Below, piece by piece: positions 47,098-55,389 of a stretch of 64,000 nt of DNA (positions are counted from its first letter, which is position 1; every line of letters begins with the position of its first letter). A model generated the notes under the pieces. It worked only from the letters and a program-made list of their open reading frames with translations. It was not told where the DNA came from and made no database searches. The stretch is from Streptomyces sp. L2 (GTDB lineage Bacteria; Actinomycetota; Actinomycetes; Streptomycetales; Streptomycetaceae). The position numbers were made by a program, and so were the translations under genes. The stretch lies in the NCBI RefSeq assembly GCF_004124325.1, contig NZ_QBDT01000001.1:5580001-5644000 (forward strand), written 5' to 3'.

Positions 47098-48243
47098 GTG
47101 CTTCTCAAAACCTTTGGCTGGTCGTTCGCGGTCACCGCGGTCGGTCTGGTCGCGGCGGCGTTCTACGGGGGGTGGACCGCCCTCGGCATCGTGGCGATCC
47201 TGGCCGTCCTGGAGATCTCGCTGTCGTTCGACAACGCGGTGGTCAACGCCGGAATCCTGAAGAAGATGAACGCCTTCTGGCAGAAGATCTTCCTCACGGT
47301 CGGCGTGCTGATCGCGGTCTTCGGCATGCGGCTGGTGTTCCCCGTCGTCATCGTCGCCATCACCGCCAAGATGGGGCCCATCGAGGCCGTCAACCTGGCG
47401 TTCAATGACAAGGACAAGTACCAGCAGCTCGTCACCGACGCCCACCCGGCGATCGCGGCCTTCGGTGGCATGTTCCTGCTGATGATCTTCCTCGACTTCA
47501 TCTTCGAGGACCGGGACATCCAGTGGCTGCGCTGGATCGAGCGGCCCCTGGCCAAGCTCGGCAAGGTCGACATGCTGTCGGTCTGCATCGCCATGATCGT
47601 CCTGCTCATCACCTCCTTCACCTTCGCCACCCACGCCCACCAGCACGGCGGCGCGCACGTGGACAAGGCACAGACCGTGCTGATCGCCGGCATCGCCGGC
47701 CTGATCACGTACATGGTCGTCGGCGGCCTCTCCGGCTACTTCGAGGACCGGCTGGAGGAAGAGGAGGAGCGGGAGCACGAGGCCGAGGAAGAGGCCGCCC
47801 GCACCGGCAAGAAGCGCTCCGCGGTCGTCCTGGCCGGCCAGGCCGCCTTCTTCATGTTCCTCTACCTGGAAGTCCTGGACGCGTCCTTCTCCTTCGACGG
47901 CGTCATCGGCGCCTTCGCCATCACCAACGACATCGTCATGATGGCGCTCGGTCTCGGTATCGGCGCCATGTACGTCCGGTCCCTCACCGTCTACCTGGTC
48001 CGCCAGGGCACCCTCGACGACTACGTGTACCTGGAGCACGGCGCCCACTACGCCATCGGCGCGCTGGCCGTGATCCTCATGGTCACCATCCAGTACGAGA
48101 TCAACGAGGTCATCACCGGTCTCGTCGGCGTCATCCTGATCGCCTGGTCCTTCTGGTCCTCCGTCCGCCGCAACCGCGCACTCGCGGCCGAGGAGGGGAA
48201 CGCGGGATCGGACGACAAGGCCGAGGTGCCGTCCGGGGTCTGA
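47098..48243 (+). CDS. DUF475 / TerC-like integral membrane protein
   Basis: 381 residues from a GTG. About nine TM helices are visible. ISLSFDNAVVNAG in the second helix and LDASFSFDGVIGAFAIT later are the paired acidic motifs of TerC/DUF475 proteins, proposed to handle metal ions in the membrane. A long charged cytosolic loop (EEEEEREHEAEEEAARTGKK) separates the two halves. It may form a membrane complex with TerD proteins, as proposed for TerC, but this is unproven here. Confidence 0.92.
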   Translation: MLLKTFGWSFAVTAVGLVAAAFYGGWTALGIVAILAVLEISLSFDNAVVNAGILKKMNAFWQKIFLTVGVLIAVFGMRLVFPVVIVAITAKMGPIEAVNLAFNDKDKYQQLVTDAHPAIAAFGGMFLLMIFLDFIFEDRDIQWLRWIERPLAKLGKVDMLSVCIAMIVLLITSFTFATHAHQHGGAHVDKAQTVLIAGIAGLITYMVVGGLSGYFEDRLEEEEEREHEAEEEAARTGKKRSAVVLAGQAAFFMFLYLEVLDASFSFDGVIGAFAITNDIVMMALGLGIGAMYVRSLTVYLVRQGTLDDYVYLEHGAHYAIGALAVILMVTIQYEINEVITGLVGVILIAWSFWSSVRRNRALAAEEGNAGSDDKAEVPSGV

Positions 48244-48373
48244 CCCTTACGGGCAACATCCGGGTCGTGACGGGGTGTGACAGCCCCCTCCGCGAGGAAC
48301 GCTCTTGTCGGGGCGGCCGACACGGTCGGCCGCCCCGACGGCTTTACGGCATCGGGTGCATGGGGGGCGGGAC

Positions 48374-49111
48374 ATGGGATTCTTCGACGGGCTGCTGGGC
48401 GGACGCGCGACCGACTTCGACTCGGGCAGCGCCGCGACCAACTCCATCCAGCTCACCAGGCGGCATCCCCAGGTGTCCCTCACCAAGCAGGACGCCGCCA
48501 CCGGACACCTGCGCATCAACCTGTCCTGGCGGATGCGCACCTCCGACTTCGACGACAACCCCCGCAGCAGCCTCTTCCGGCACCCCTTCAAGGCCCTCAA
48601 GCCCCCGGAGATGCTCGAACACGGCCAGAGCATGGTCAACGTCGACCTCGACCTCGGCTGCCTGTACGAACTGACCGACGGCACCAAGGGCGTCGTCCAG
48701 CCCCTCGGCGGCTACCTCGGCGACGTCAACGCACCGCCGTACATCAAGCTCAGCGGCGACGACCGGTTCGGCTCCGGCTCCGGCGAGACGATGTACATCA
48801 ACCTCGACCACCGGGACTCCATCAAACGCCTCCTGGTCTTCGTCTACATCTACGACCAGACTCCCGCCTTCGACCGTACCCACGCGATCGTCACCCTCTA
48901 CCCCAGCAACGGCCCCCGCATCGAGATAAGCCTCGACGAACGCCACCCCCAGGCCCGCTCCTGCGCCGTCGTCCACATAGAAAACGTCAAGGGCGAACTG
49001 GTCGTCCGCCGCGAGGTCAAGTTCGTCTACGGCTTCCAGGGCGAACTGGACCGCCTCTACGGCTGGGGCCTCACCTGGGGCAGAGGCTACAAAACAAAGG
49101 CGGACAGATAA
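48374..49111 (+). CDS. TerA-like stress protein
   Basis: 245 residues. The beta-rich core resembles the TerD superfamily without its calcium loop: VNVDLDLGCLYELTDGTKGVVQPLGG, YINLDHRDSIKRLLVFVYIYDQTPAFDRTHAIVTLYP, then REVKFVYGFQGELDRLYGWGLTWGRGYK. This matches TerA-type proteins that accompany TerD. The N-terminus MGFFDGLLGGRATDFDSGSAATNSI is an amphipathic helix. It belongs to the same co-oriented group as the TerD genes. Confidence 0.85.
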   Translation: MGFFDGLLGGRATDFDSGSAATNSIQLTRRHPQVSLTKQDAATGHLRINLSWRMRTSDFDDNPRSSLFRHPFKALKPPEMLEHGQSMVNVDLDLGCLYELTDGTKGVVQPLGGYLGDVNAPPYIKLSGDDRFGSGSGETMYINLDHRDSIKRLLVFVYIYDQTPAFDRTHAIVTLYPSNGPRIEISLDERHPQARSCAVVHIENVKGELVVRREVKFVYGFQGELDRLYGWGLTWGRGYKTKADR

Positions 49112-49190
49112 GGGCCCCGTAAGGGGCGCGGGGCCGTATCGATATGCGGCTCCGCCGCGTGGGCGCGACCAGCCCCAACGCACCCGCACC
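49112..49190 (+). repeat. dispersed palindromic element, long form
   Basis: GGCCCCGTAAGGGGCGCGGG starts directly after the TAA of the TerA-like gene, followed by the ATCGATATGCGGCTCC core and GCGACCAGCC. It sits between convergent genes and could serve as their shared terminator. Confidence 0.9.
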
Positions 49191-49233
49191 CGCGAGCAGA
49201 CCGGGACCCCCACCCCCGTAGGCGAATGCCCCC

Positions 49234-50010
49234 TCACCGCCCGATGAACTGAGGCCCCTGCGGCGGCAGCCGAAACTCCCCGTACCTCGCAGAAGCCGCC
49301 GCAGCCGCAGGCTCCCCCTGGGGATACCCATACGCAGGCGACACGACCGGAACCGCCGGAGGCAACGGCTGCGAGGTGGTCTCCGGCAACGCCACCGACC
49401 CCACAGCCGACGGCTCCTCATCCGGCAAGGCCCCCGCCGGCAAACCCCCCGCCGGCAAGGCGTTCTCCGACTCGTCCACGGAGATCCCGAAATCCGTGGC
49501 CAGCCCCTTCAACCCGTTGGAATACCCCTCACCCAGCGCCCGGAACTTCCACCCCTCCCCGCGCCGGTACAGCTCACCGCAGATCAGAGCGGTCTCCGCC
49601 CCCGTCTCCGGCTTGATCTCGAAGCGCGCCAGCGGCTCCCCCTCGGCGACCGCGGCGTCGTACAGGAAGATGCACAGAGCAGGCACCCGGTCGAAGGACA
49701 CCCCGTCCGCCGAGGCGACCAGCAGCACCCGTCCGACCCCGGGCTCCATGCCGGAGAGGTCTGTCTGGATCGTGTCGGTCAGCCCCTCGGACACCCGCTT
49801 CTTGCCGAGCCGCCACACCTTCCCGGACGGATGCCGGGGCTGGTTGTAGAAGACGAAGTCCTCGTCCGAGCGCACCCGGCCGTCGAGGCCCAGCAGCAGC
49901 GCCGACGCGTCGACGTCCGGGACCCCCTGCCCCGGCGTCCAGCGCAGCACGGCGCGCACCGTGGTGGCGTCCAGCGGGACGTTCGACCCCTTCAGCATGG
50001 CGTGCGTCAT
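49234..50010 (-). CDS. TerD-family protein with Pro-rich C-terminal extension
   Basis: 258 residues. Residues 1-185 are a TerD-like domain ([77 protein letters not shown]). The glycine-acid calcium loop of the other paralogues is replaced by [18 protein letters not shown], so calcium binding is doubtful. The remaining about 70 residues are Pro/Ala/Tyr rich ([17 protein letters not shown]). It is divergent from the aldolase-like gene, linking the Ter proteins with the downstream enzyme cassette. Confidence 0.93.
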   Translation of the reverse strand: MTHAMLKGSNVPLDATTVRAVLRWTPGQGVPDVDASALLLGLDGRVRSDEDFVFYNQPRHPSGKVWRLGKKRVSEGLTDTIQTDLSGMEPGVGRVLLVASADGVSFDRVPALCIFLYDAAVAEGEPLARFEIKPETGAETALICGELYRRGEGWKFRALGEGYSNGLKGLATDFGISVDESENALPAGGLPAGALPDEEPSAVGSVALPETTSQPLPPAVPVVSPAYGYPQGEPAAAAASARYGEFRLPPQGPQFIGR

Positions 50011-50186
50011 GCGGTCATCCTGCCCTCTCGGTCCTGGCCACGACAATGCGGGGGGTGCCCGGGCCGGCACCGGTTGGTTACGTGAAATTCATGCCCGAGG
50101 GGAACCCGGTGCACGGGTCCCTACGTACTATTACCGGCCACCCTTTACCGAATCCACAGGCTGACTTGGGCCTTCGAGGGAGTCCT

Positions 50187-51353
50187 ATGCGTCATTTCGG
50201 GCACATCGCCCCCGAGGTGCGGCAGCGTATCTTCCACCAGGAGCCGGGCGCCTTCACGGCCGACTCACCGGCCCGGCTGCTCTCCGCCGCCCTGGGGGCC
50301 ACGCTGTACAGCCCGGCCACCCGCCCCCGGCTCGCCGACGACATCGTCAAGCAGGCCGGCCGCGGTGTGGTCTCGATGGTGCTCTGCCTGGAGGACTCCA
50401 TCGACGACGCGGACGTCGCGGCCGGCGAGGAGAACCTCGTCCGGCAGTTCGCCGACCTCGACGCACGCACCGGCCTGGAGCCGCCCCTCCTCTTCATCCG
50501 GGTCCGCGCCCCCGAGCAGATCCCGGACCTCGTCCGGCGCCTCGGCCCCACCGTGCGGCTGCTCTCCGGCTTCGTCCTGCCCAAGTTCACCGAGGAACGA
50601 GGCATCCCCTTCCTGGAGGCCCTGGCCGTCGCCGAGGCCGCGAGCGGCCGCCGGCTGTTCGCGATGCCGGTCCTGGAATCGCCCGAGCTGCTGTACCGCG
50701 AGTCCCGGGTGGACACCCTGGAAGGCATCTCCCGCGCCGTCGGCAAGTACCGCGACCGCGTCCTGGCCCTGCGGCTCGGCGTCACCGACTTCTGCTCCTC
50801 CTACGGCCTGCGCCGCGCCCCCGACATGACCGCGTACGACGTCCAGATCGTCGCCTCCGTCATCGCCGACGTGGTGAACATGCTGGGCCGGGCCGACGGC
50901 ACCGGATTCACCGTGACCGGGCCCGTGTGGGAGTACTTCCGCGTTTCCGAACGCATGTTCAAGCCGCAGCTCAGGCAGAGCCCCTTCCTCCAGGTGCGCG
51001 CCGTGGAACTGCGCGAGAAGCTCATCGAGCACGCCATGGACGGGCTCCTGCGCGAGATCTCCCTGGACCAGGCCAACGGTCTGCTCGGCAAGACCTGCAT
51101 CCACCCCTCCCACGTCCTGCCCGTGCACGCGCTGTCCGTCGTCAGCCACGAGGAGTTCAGCGACGCCGCGGACATCCTCCGGCCGGAACGCGGCGGCGGG
51201 GGTGTACTCCGTTCGGCCTACACGAACAAGATGAACGAGGTGAAGCCCCACCGTGCCTGGGCCGAGCGGACCCTGCTGCGCGCCGAGGTGTTCGGCGTGG
51301 CGAACGAGGACGTCGGCTTCGTGGAGCTTCTCGCCGCCGGAATAACCGGCTGA
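50187..51353 (+). CDS. HpcH/HpaI aldolase / citrate lyase beta-like enzyme of the Ter-associated cassette
   Basis: 388 residues from an ATG four bases after CGAGGGAG. The barrel signatures are SMVLCLEDSIDDADVAAGEE (metal Glu/Asp), LLFIRVRAP (substrate Arg), VLPKFTEERG and AMPVLESPELL. The family forms or cleaves C-C bonds next to a pyruvoyl or acetyl group. The surroundings (TerD proteins, two fused phosphoribosyltransferases, a HAD phosphatase) match the module proposed by Anantharaman, Iyer and Aravind to make a nucleoside-like metabolite. It is followed 24 bp later by the phosphoribosyltransferase, so it is the first gene of a three-gene operon. Confidence 0.93.
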   Translation: MRHFGHIAPEVRQRIFHQEPGAFTADSPARLLSAALGATLYSPATRPRLADDIVKQAGRGVVSMVLCLEDSIDDADVAAGEENLVRQFADLDARTGLEPPLLFIRVRAPEQIPDLVRRLGPTVRLLSGFVLPKFTEERGIPFLEALAVAEAASGRRLFAMPVLESPELLYRESRVDTLEGISRAVGKYRDRVLALRLGVTDFCSSYGLRRAPDMTAYDVQIVASVIADVVNMLGRADGTGFTVTGPVWEYFRVSERMFKPQLRQSPFLQVRAVELREKLIEHAMDGLLREISLDQANGLLGKTCIHPSHVLPVHALSVVSHEEFSDAADILRPERGGGGVLRSAYTNKMNEVKPHRAWAERTLLRAEVFGVANEDVGFVELLAAGITG

Positions 51354-51377
51354 CCCCCTTCCCAACCCAAGGAACGC

Positions 51378-53888
51378 ATGAACAACGCAGTGAACGACGG
51401 GGACTGGTCCGGAAACTGGGTCGCCGAGCGGCTCGGAGTCGGACTGGAGGGCGACGACGGCCTGCCGGCCATGCTCGGACTCGCCCTGCGCCGCAACCCC
51501 AAGCGTGCCCACCTCCTGGTCTCCAACGTGCTGGGCAAGCACGTACCCCAGTCGCCGTCCGTCGTGTACGGCCACGGGGTCGCCCTCGGCCGCCGGGTCC
51601 GCGAGATGCTCGGCGAGGCGGAGGCGGCCACGGCGGTCGTCCTCGGCTACGCGGAGACCGCGACCGGCCTGGGCCACGCGGTCGCCGACGGGCTGGGCGC
51701 CGCCCCGTACCTGCACTCCACCCGCCGCCCCGTCCCGGGCGTGACCCGCGCCGGCGGCTTCGAGGAGTCCCACTCCCACGCGACCTCGCACCTGCTGCTC
51801 CCCGAGGATCCGGCGCTGCTGGCGGGGGAGGGGCCGCTGGTTCTCGTCGACGACGAGTTCTCCACCGGGAACACGGTGCTGAACACCATTCGTGACCTGC
51901 ACGAACGGTATCCGCGTCAGCGGTATGTGGTGGTGGCGCTGGTCGACATGCGCGGTGCGGAGGATTCCGGGCGGTTGCGGTCGTTCGCGGGGGAGGTGGG
52001 GGCCCGGGTGGATGTGGTCGCGGCTGCGTCCGGGGTGGTGCGGTTGCCTGCCGGTGTGCTGGAGAAGGGGCAGGAACTGGTGGCTCGGTTCGACGCCGGG
52101 TGCGGGGCCGATGTGGCTGGTCGCGCCCACGCGGCGGAGCCGCGCAATGTCTCGCCCCGCGCCCCTGGAGGGGCGCACCAGCCAAGCCATCTCGTGAAGC
52201 GTGCCCACCTCCACTGGCCCCCCGGCCTGCCCGATGGTGGGCGGCACGGGTTCACGCCCGTCCACCGGGCCCGGCTGGAGGCCGCGCTGCCCGGGATGGC
52301 CGCACGGCTCGCCGAGGCGCTGCCCGCCGGTGTCCGTCGGGTGTTGGTGCTCGGGTTCGAGGAGTTGATGTACGCCCCGTTGCGGCTGGCGTGCGGGCTG
52401 GAGGAGGTGACGGGGGCCGAGGTGCGGTTCTCGACCACGACCCGCTCGCCCGTCCTCGCCGTCGACGATCCCGGTTACGCGATACGCACCCGGCTGGTCT
52501 TCCCCGCCCACGACGACCCGGCGGACGGCCCCGGCGAGCGGTACGCCTACAACGTCGCCGGCGCGGGCTTCGACGCCGTCGTCGCCGTCGTCGACTCGGT
52601 CGCCGACACCCCCGCGCTGCACGCGCCCGACGGCCTCCTGGCCCGCCTCGCCGACCAGGTGCCGCACGTCCTGCTCGCGGTCGTACCGACGTACGTCCCC
52701 GAGCCACACCCCTCTCCCGAAAGGCCGGTCATGCTGCCCGAGCCCCTCCGCGGCCCCGCCTTCTCCTCGTACGCGCCCGACGAGGTCGGCTGGCTGCTGC
52801 AGGACCTCTCGGACGTGCCGCTGGAGGCGCCGACGGAGGAGCGCGAGGAGGCCGTGCAGAGCGGCGGGGCGCACTACGCCGAGTCGCTGCCGGTGGAGTA
52901 CCAGCCGACCGAGCAGTACCAGGAACTGTTCCACGCGGCCCTGCGGGTCTCGGCCGCCCGCATCGCCCAGGCCACCGGCGTCGTCACCGAGACCGTCCTC
53001 GCCGAACGGTCCCCGCGCCCGGTGCTCGTGTCGCTCGCCCGCGCCGGCACCCCCGTCGGCGTGCTGATGCGCCGCTGGGCCCAGTACCGGCACGGCCTCC
53101 AACTCCCGCACTACGCCGTGTCGATCGTGCGCGGCCGGGGCATCGACGCCAACGCGCTGCGCTGGCTGGCCGCCCACCACGACCCGCGGGACGTCGTCTT
53201 CGTCGACGGCTGGACCGGCAAGGGCGCGATCACCCGGGAACTCGCGGAGGCGGTGGAGGAGTTCGAGGAGCGGGAAGGCATCACCGGATTCGACCCGGAG
53301 ATCGCGGTCCTCGCCGACCCCGGTTCCTGTGTGCGCACCTACGGCACCCGCGAGGACTTCCTCATTCCCTCCGCCTGCCTCAACTCGACGGTTTCCGGCC
53401 TGATTTCACGTACGGTACTGCGCGCGGACCTGGTCGGCCCGCATGATTTCCACGGCGCGAAGTTCTACCGCGAACTCGCCGGAGCGGATGTGTCGGCGGC
53501 CTTCCTGGACGCCGTCTCGGACCGCTTCACCGAGGTCGCCGACACGGTCGACGCGGCCGTCAAGGAACTGATGGACGGGGACCGCACACCGACCTGGGCG
53601 GGCTGGCGGGCGGTCGAGCGGATCAGTGAGGAGTACGGCATCCACGACGTCAACCTCGTCAAGCCGGGCGTCGGCGAGACCACCCGGGTGCTGCTGCGCC
53701 GGGTCCCGTGGAAGATCCTCGCCCGCGCGGGTGCCGGCGCCGACCTGGACCACGTACGGCTGCTCGCGCGGCAGCGCGGGGTGCCGGTCGAGGAGGTGGG
53801 GGAGCTGCCGTACTCCTGCGTCGGACTGATCCACCCCCAGTACACGCGGGGCGCGACGGGCGCCGACGGCCGGGCGGTGAACGTCTGA
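51378..53888 (+). CDS. fused phosphoribosyltransferase: PRTase_2 - TRSP - PRTase_1 - PELOTA
   Basis: 836 residues. The first PRTase domain (about 1-240) has the PRPP loop VLVDDEFSTGNT at 155-166. Residues about 242-268 are encoded by an in-frame palindromic repeat. The next domain contains the diagnostic TRSP at 355-358 (FSTTTRSPVL). A second PRTase (about 480-700) has VVFVDGWTGKGAI at 606-618, the StiP/PRTase_1 type. The C-terminal about 75 residues (DVNLVKPGVGETTRVLLRR...GELPYSCVGLIHP) are PELOTA-like, suggesting RNA or nucleotide binding. In the proposed Ter metabolite system these are often separate proteins. The stop overlaps the HAD start (TGATG). Confidence 0.9.
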   Translation: MNNAVNDGDWSGNWVAERLGVGLEGDDGLPAMLGLALRRNPKRAHLLVSNVLGKHVPQSPSVVYGHGVALGRRVREMLGEAEAATAVVLGYAETATGLGHAVADGLGAAPYLHSTRRPVPGVTRAGGFEESHSHATSHLLLPEDPALLAGEGPLVLVDDEFSTGNTVLNTIRDLHERYPRQRYVVVALVDMRGAEDSGRLRSFAGEVGARVDVVAAASGVVRLPAGVLEKGQELVARFDAGCGADVAGRAHAAEPRNVSPRAPGGAHQPSHLVKRAHLHWPPGLPDGGRHGFTPVHRARLEAALPGMAARLAEALPAGVRRVLVLGFEELMYAPLRLACGLEEVTGAEVRFSTTTRSPVLAVDDPGYAIRTRLVFPAHDDPADGPGERYAYNVAGAGFDAVVAVVDSVADTPALHAPDGLLARLADQVPHVLLAVVPTYVPEPHPSPERPVMLPEPLRGPAFSSYAPDEVGWLLQDLSDVPLEAPTEEREEAVQSGGAHYAESLPVEYQPTEQYQELFHAALRVSAARIAQATGVVTETVLAERSPRPVLVSLARAGTPVGVLMRRWAQYRHGLQLPHYAVSIVRGRGIDANALRWLAAHHDPRDVVFVDGWTGKGAITRELAEAVEEFEEREGITGFDPEIAVLADPGSCVRTYGTREDFLIPSACLNSTVSGLISRTVLRADLVGPHDFHGAKFYRELAGADVSAAFLDAVSDRFTEVADTVDAAVKELMDGDRTPTWAGWRAVERISEEYGIHDVNLVKPGVGETTRVLLRRVPWKILARAGAGADLDHVRLLARQRGVPVEEVGELPYSCVGLIHPQYTRGATGADGRAVNV
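52099..52176 (-). repeat. dispersed palindromic element (long form) inside a coding region
   Basis: GATGTGGCTGGTCGCGCCCA, then CGCGGCGGAGCCGCGCAATG and CCCCGCGCCCCTGGAGGGGCG reproduce the intergenic long form in reverse orientation. Here it lies in frame within the phosphoribosyltransferase gene and encodes residues about 242-268 (VAGRAHAAEP region). Confidence 0.88.
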
Positions 53889-54718
53889 TGCCGGTGCTGG
53901 TGGCGAGCGACCTCGACCGTACGCTCATCTACTCCTCGGCGGCCCTCGCGCTGACCATGCCGGACGCGCGGGCGCCCCGGCTGCTGTGCGTGGAGGTCCA
54001 CGAGGCCAGGCCCCTGTCCTACATGACCGAGACGGCCGCCCAGCTGCTCACCGACCTCGGCGACGCGGCGGTCTTCGTGCCGACGACGACCCGGACCCGT
54101 AAGCAGTACCAGCGCATCAACCTGCCGGGCCCGCCGCCCAAGTACGCGATCTGCGCCAACGGCGGCCACCTCCTGGTGGACGGCGCCACCGACCACGGCT
54201 GGCACGCCGGGGTGCTGTCCCGGCTCGCCGAGGAGTGCGTGCCGCTGGCGGAGGTCCGCGAGCACCTGGCGCGCTCCGCCGACCCCGCCTGGGTGCGCAA
54301 GCACCGGGTGGCCGAGGACCTGTTCGCCTACCTGGTCGTCGAGCGGGAGCTGCTGCCGGAGGACTGGGTGAAGGAGCTGGCGGTGTGGGCGGAGAATCGT
54401 GGCTGGACGGTCTCGCTCCAGGGCCGCAAGCTGTACGCCGTCCCCAAGCCGCTCACCAAGAGCGCCGCCGTCCGCGAGGTCGCGCGGCGCACGGGGGCGG
54501 AGCTGACGCTGGCCGCCGGTGACTCGCTCCTCGACGCCGACCTGCTGCTCGCGGCGGACCGGGGCTGGCGCCCCGGCCACGGGGAACTGGCGGACACCGG
54601 CTGGACGGCCCCGGCGATCAGCGCACTGCCCGAGCGGGGCGTACTGGCCGGCGAACGCATCGTAAGAGAGTTCCTGCGAGCGGCCCGCGGAACGCCGGAG
54701 TGGGGCCAACAGCCGTAG
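53888..54718 (+). CDS. HAD-superfamily hydrolase of the Ter-associated cassette
   Basis: 276 residues whose ATG overlaps the phosphoribosyltransferase stop. The motifs are VASDLDRTLIYS (nucleophile and acid Asp), VPTTTRTRKQY (motif II Thr), a Lys in PKPLTKSAAV and AAGDSLLDADLLL (motif IV). This is a phosphatase-type HAD with a C2 cap, related to sucrose-phosphate phosphatases. It would dephosphorylate the phosphoribosylated product made by the upstream enzymes. The ATP-grasp partner seen in many such cassettes is not present here. Confidence 0.92.
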   Translation: MPVLVASDLDRTLIYSSAALALTMPDARAPRLLCVEVHEARPLSYMTETAAQLLTDLGDAAVFVPTTTRTRKQYQRINLPGPPPKYAICANGGHLLVDGATDHGWHAGVLSRLAEECVPLAEVREHLARSADPAWVRKHRVAEDLFAYLVVERELLPEDWVKELAVWAENRGWTVSLQGRKLYAVPKPLTKSAAVREVARRTGAELTLAAGDSLLDADLLLAADRGWRPGHGELADTGWTAPAISALPERGVLAGERIVREFLRAARGTPEWGQQP

Positions 54719-54727
54719 ACACGCGCG

Positions 54728-54976
54728 CGGGTGGCCACCGGCCGTTGGCCTTCGGGTGTTGGCCAACGGCTGGTCGCCTCCAGGTGTTGGCCTCCGGCCG
54801 GTGGCCTCCGGATGTTGGCCAACGGCCGTTGGCCATCGGGGGTTGGCCTCCGGCCGGTGGCCTCCGGGTGTTGGCCACCGCTCGTTGGCCACCCGGTGAT
54901 GACCACCGCATGTTGGCCACCGCCCGTTCGCCAACACTCGTTGGCCAACCGATGTCGGCCAACACCCGTTGTGTCC
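54728..54976. repeat. 14-bp phased minisatellite, about 17-18 degenerate copies
   Basis: GG of the core GGNNGTTGGCCNNC occurs at 54733, 54747, 54761, 54789, 54803, 54817, 54831, 54845, 54859, 54873, 54887, 54915, 54943 and 54957. The missing phases (54775, 54901, 54929, 54971) hold one-base-off versions. The phase never slips over 240 bp. It lies between the HAD stop and the 3' end of the fmdB-like gene. Confidence 0.93.
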
Positions 54977-54980
54977 GGTT

Positions 54981-55217
54981 TCAGCCGCAGCAACCCCCGC
55001 CGCAGCACCCGCCGCCGGACCCGCCGCCGGACCCCGCGCCCGGTGCCGGAGCAGGGGCGGATGCGGAGGACACGCCGCCCACGGCTACCGTCGACAGCAG
55101 CTTCACGGTGTCGTCGTGGCCCGCGGGGCAGGCGGCGGGGGCGGCCGACTCGGCCATGGGGCGGCTCAATTCGAACGTGTCGCCGCAGGTCCGGCAGCGG
55201 TACTCGTAGCGTGGCAT
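54981..55217 (-). CDS. FmdB-family zinc-ribbon protein with CCGGGCCG tail
   Basis: 78 residues beginning MPRYEYRCRTCGDTFELSRPM, the FmdB/CxxC_CXXC regulatory ribbon. The first pair is Cys-x-x-Cys; the second is reduced to CPAGH, so one ligand may be His. An Ala/Pro/Gly linker leads to a Cys-rich end (GGGCCGGGCCG). The family is found across bacteria with no firm function. An ATG two codons upstream is possible. The stop falls five bases beyond the minisatellite. Confidence 0.9.
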   Translation of the reverse strand: MPRYEYRCRTCGDTFELSRPMAESAAPAACPAGHDDTVKLLSTVAVGGVSSASAPAPAPGAGSGGGSGGGCCGGGCCG

Positions 55218-55296
55218 GTGCACAGGTTAGTCTCCGCCCAGACGCGGGCGGCTCAATGTTTCATGAGTGTTCTATTCCATCGGCCACGTGTGCGGA

Positions 55297-55320
55297 GTTT
55301 TTGAAAACACTGCTGATAAT
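55297..55320 (+). promoter_or_regulatory. AT-rich promoter element before the PBP gene
   Basis: GATAAT (55315-55320) is a good -10; the GTTTT-TG-AAAAC palindrome (55297-55308) lies directly upstream. No strong -35 exists at 17 bp, suggesting activator dependence. The start would fall near 55327, giving a leader of about 63 nt. Confidence 0.45.
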
Positions 55321-55389
55321 TTGTGAACGCCGCCGCGAGGAAGCTCAGCTCAACCCGCGCGAGCACGATCGAGTGGGGAGGGGGACGCC

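Noticed and set aside
53465..55000. Long minus-strand open frame with a repeating 14-residue pattern
   Set aside because: The repeat comes from the 14-bp DNA minisatellite read in rotating frames, and the rest is a shadow of the HAD and phosphoribosyltransferase genes on the other strand. No ribosome site or family match.
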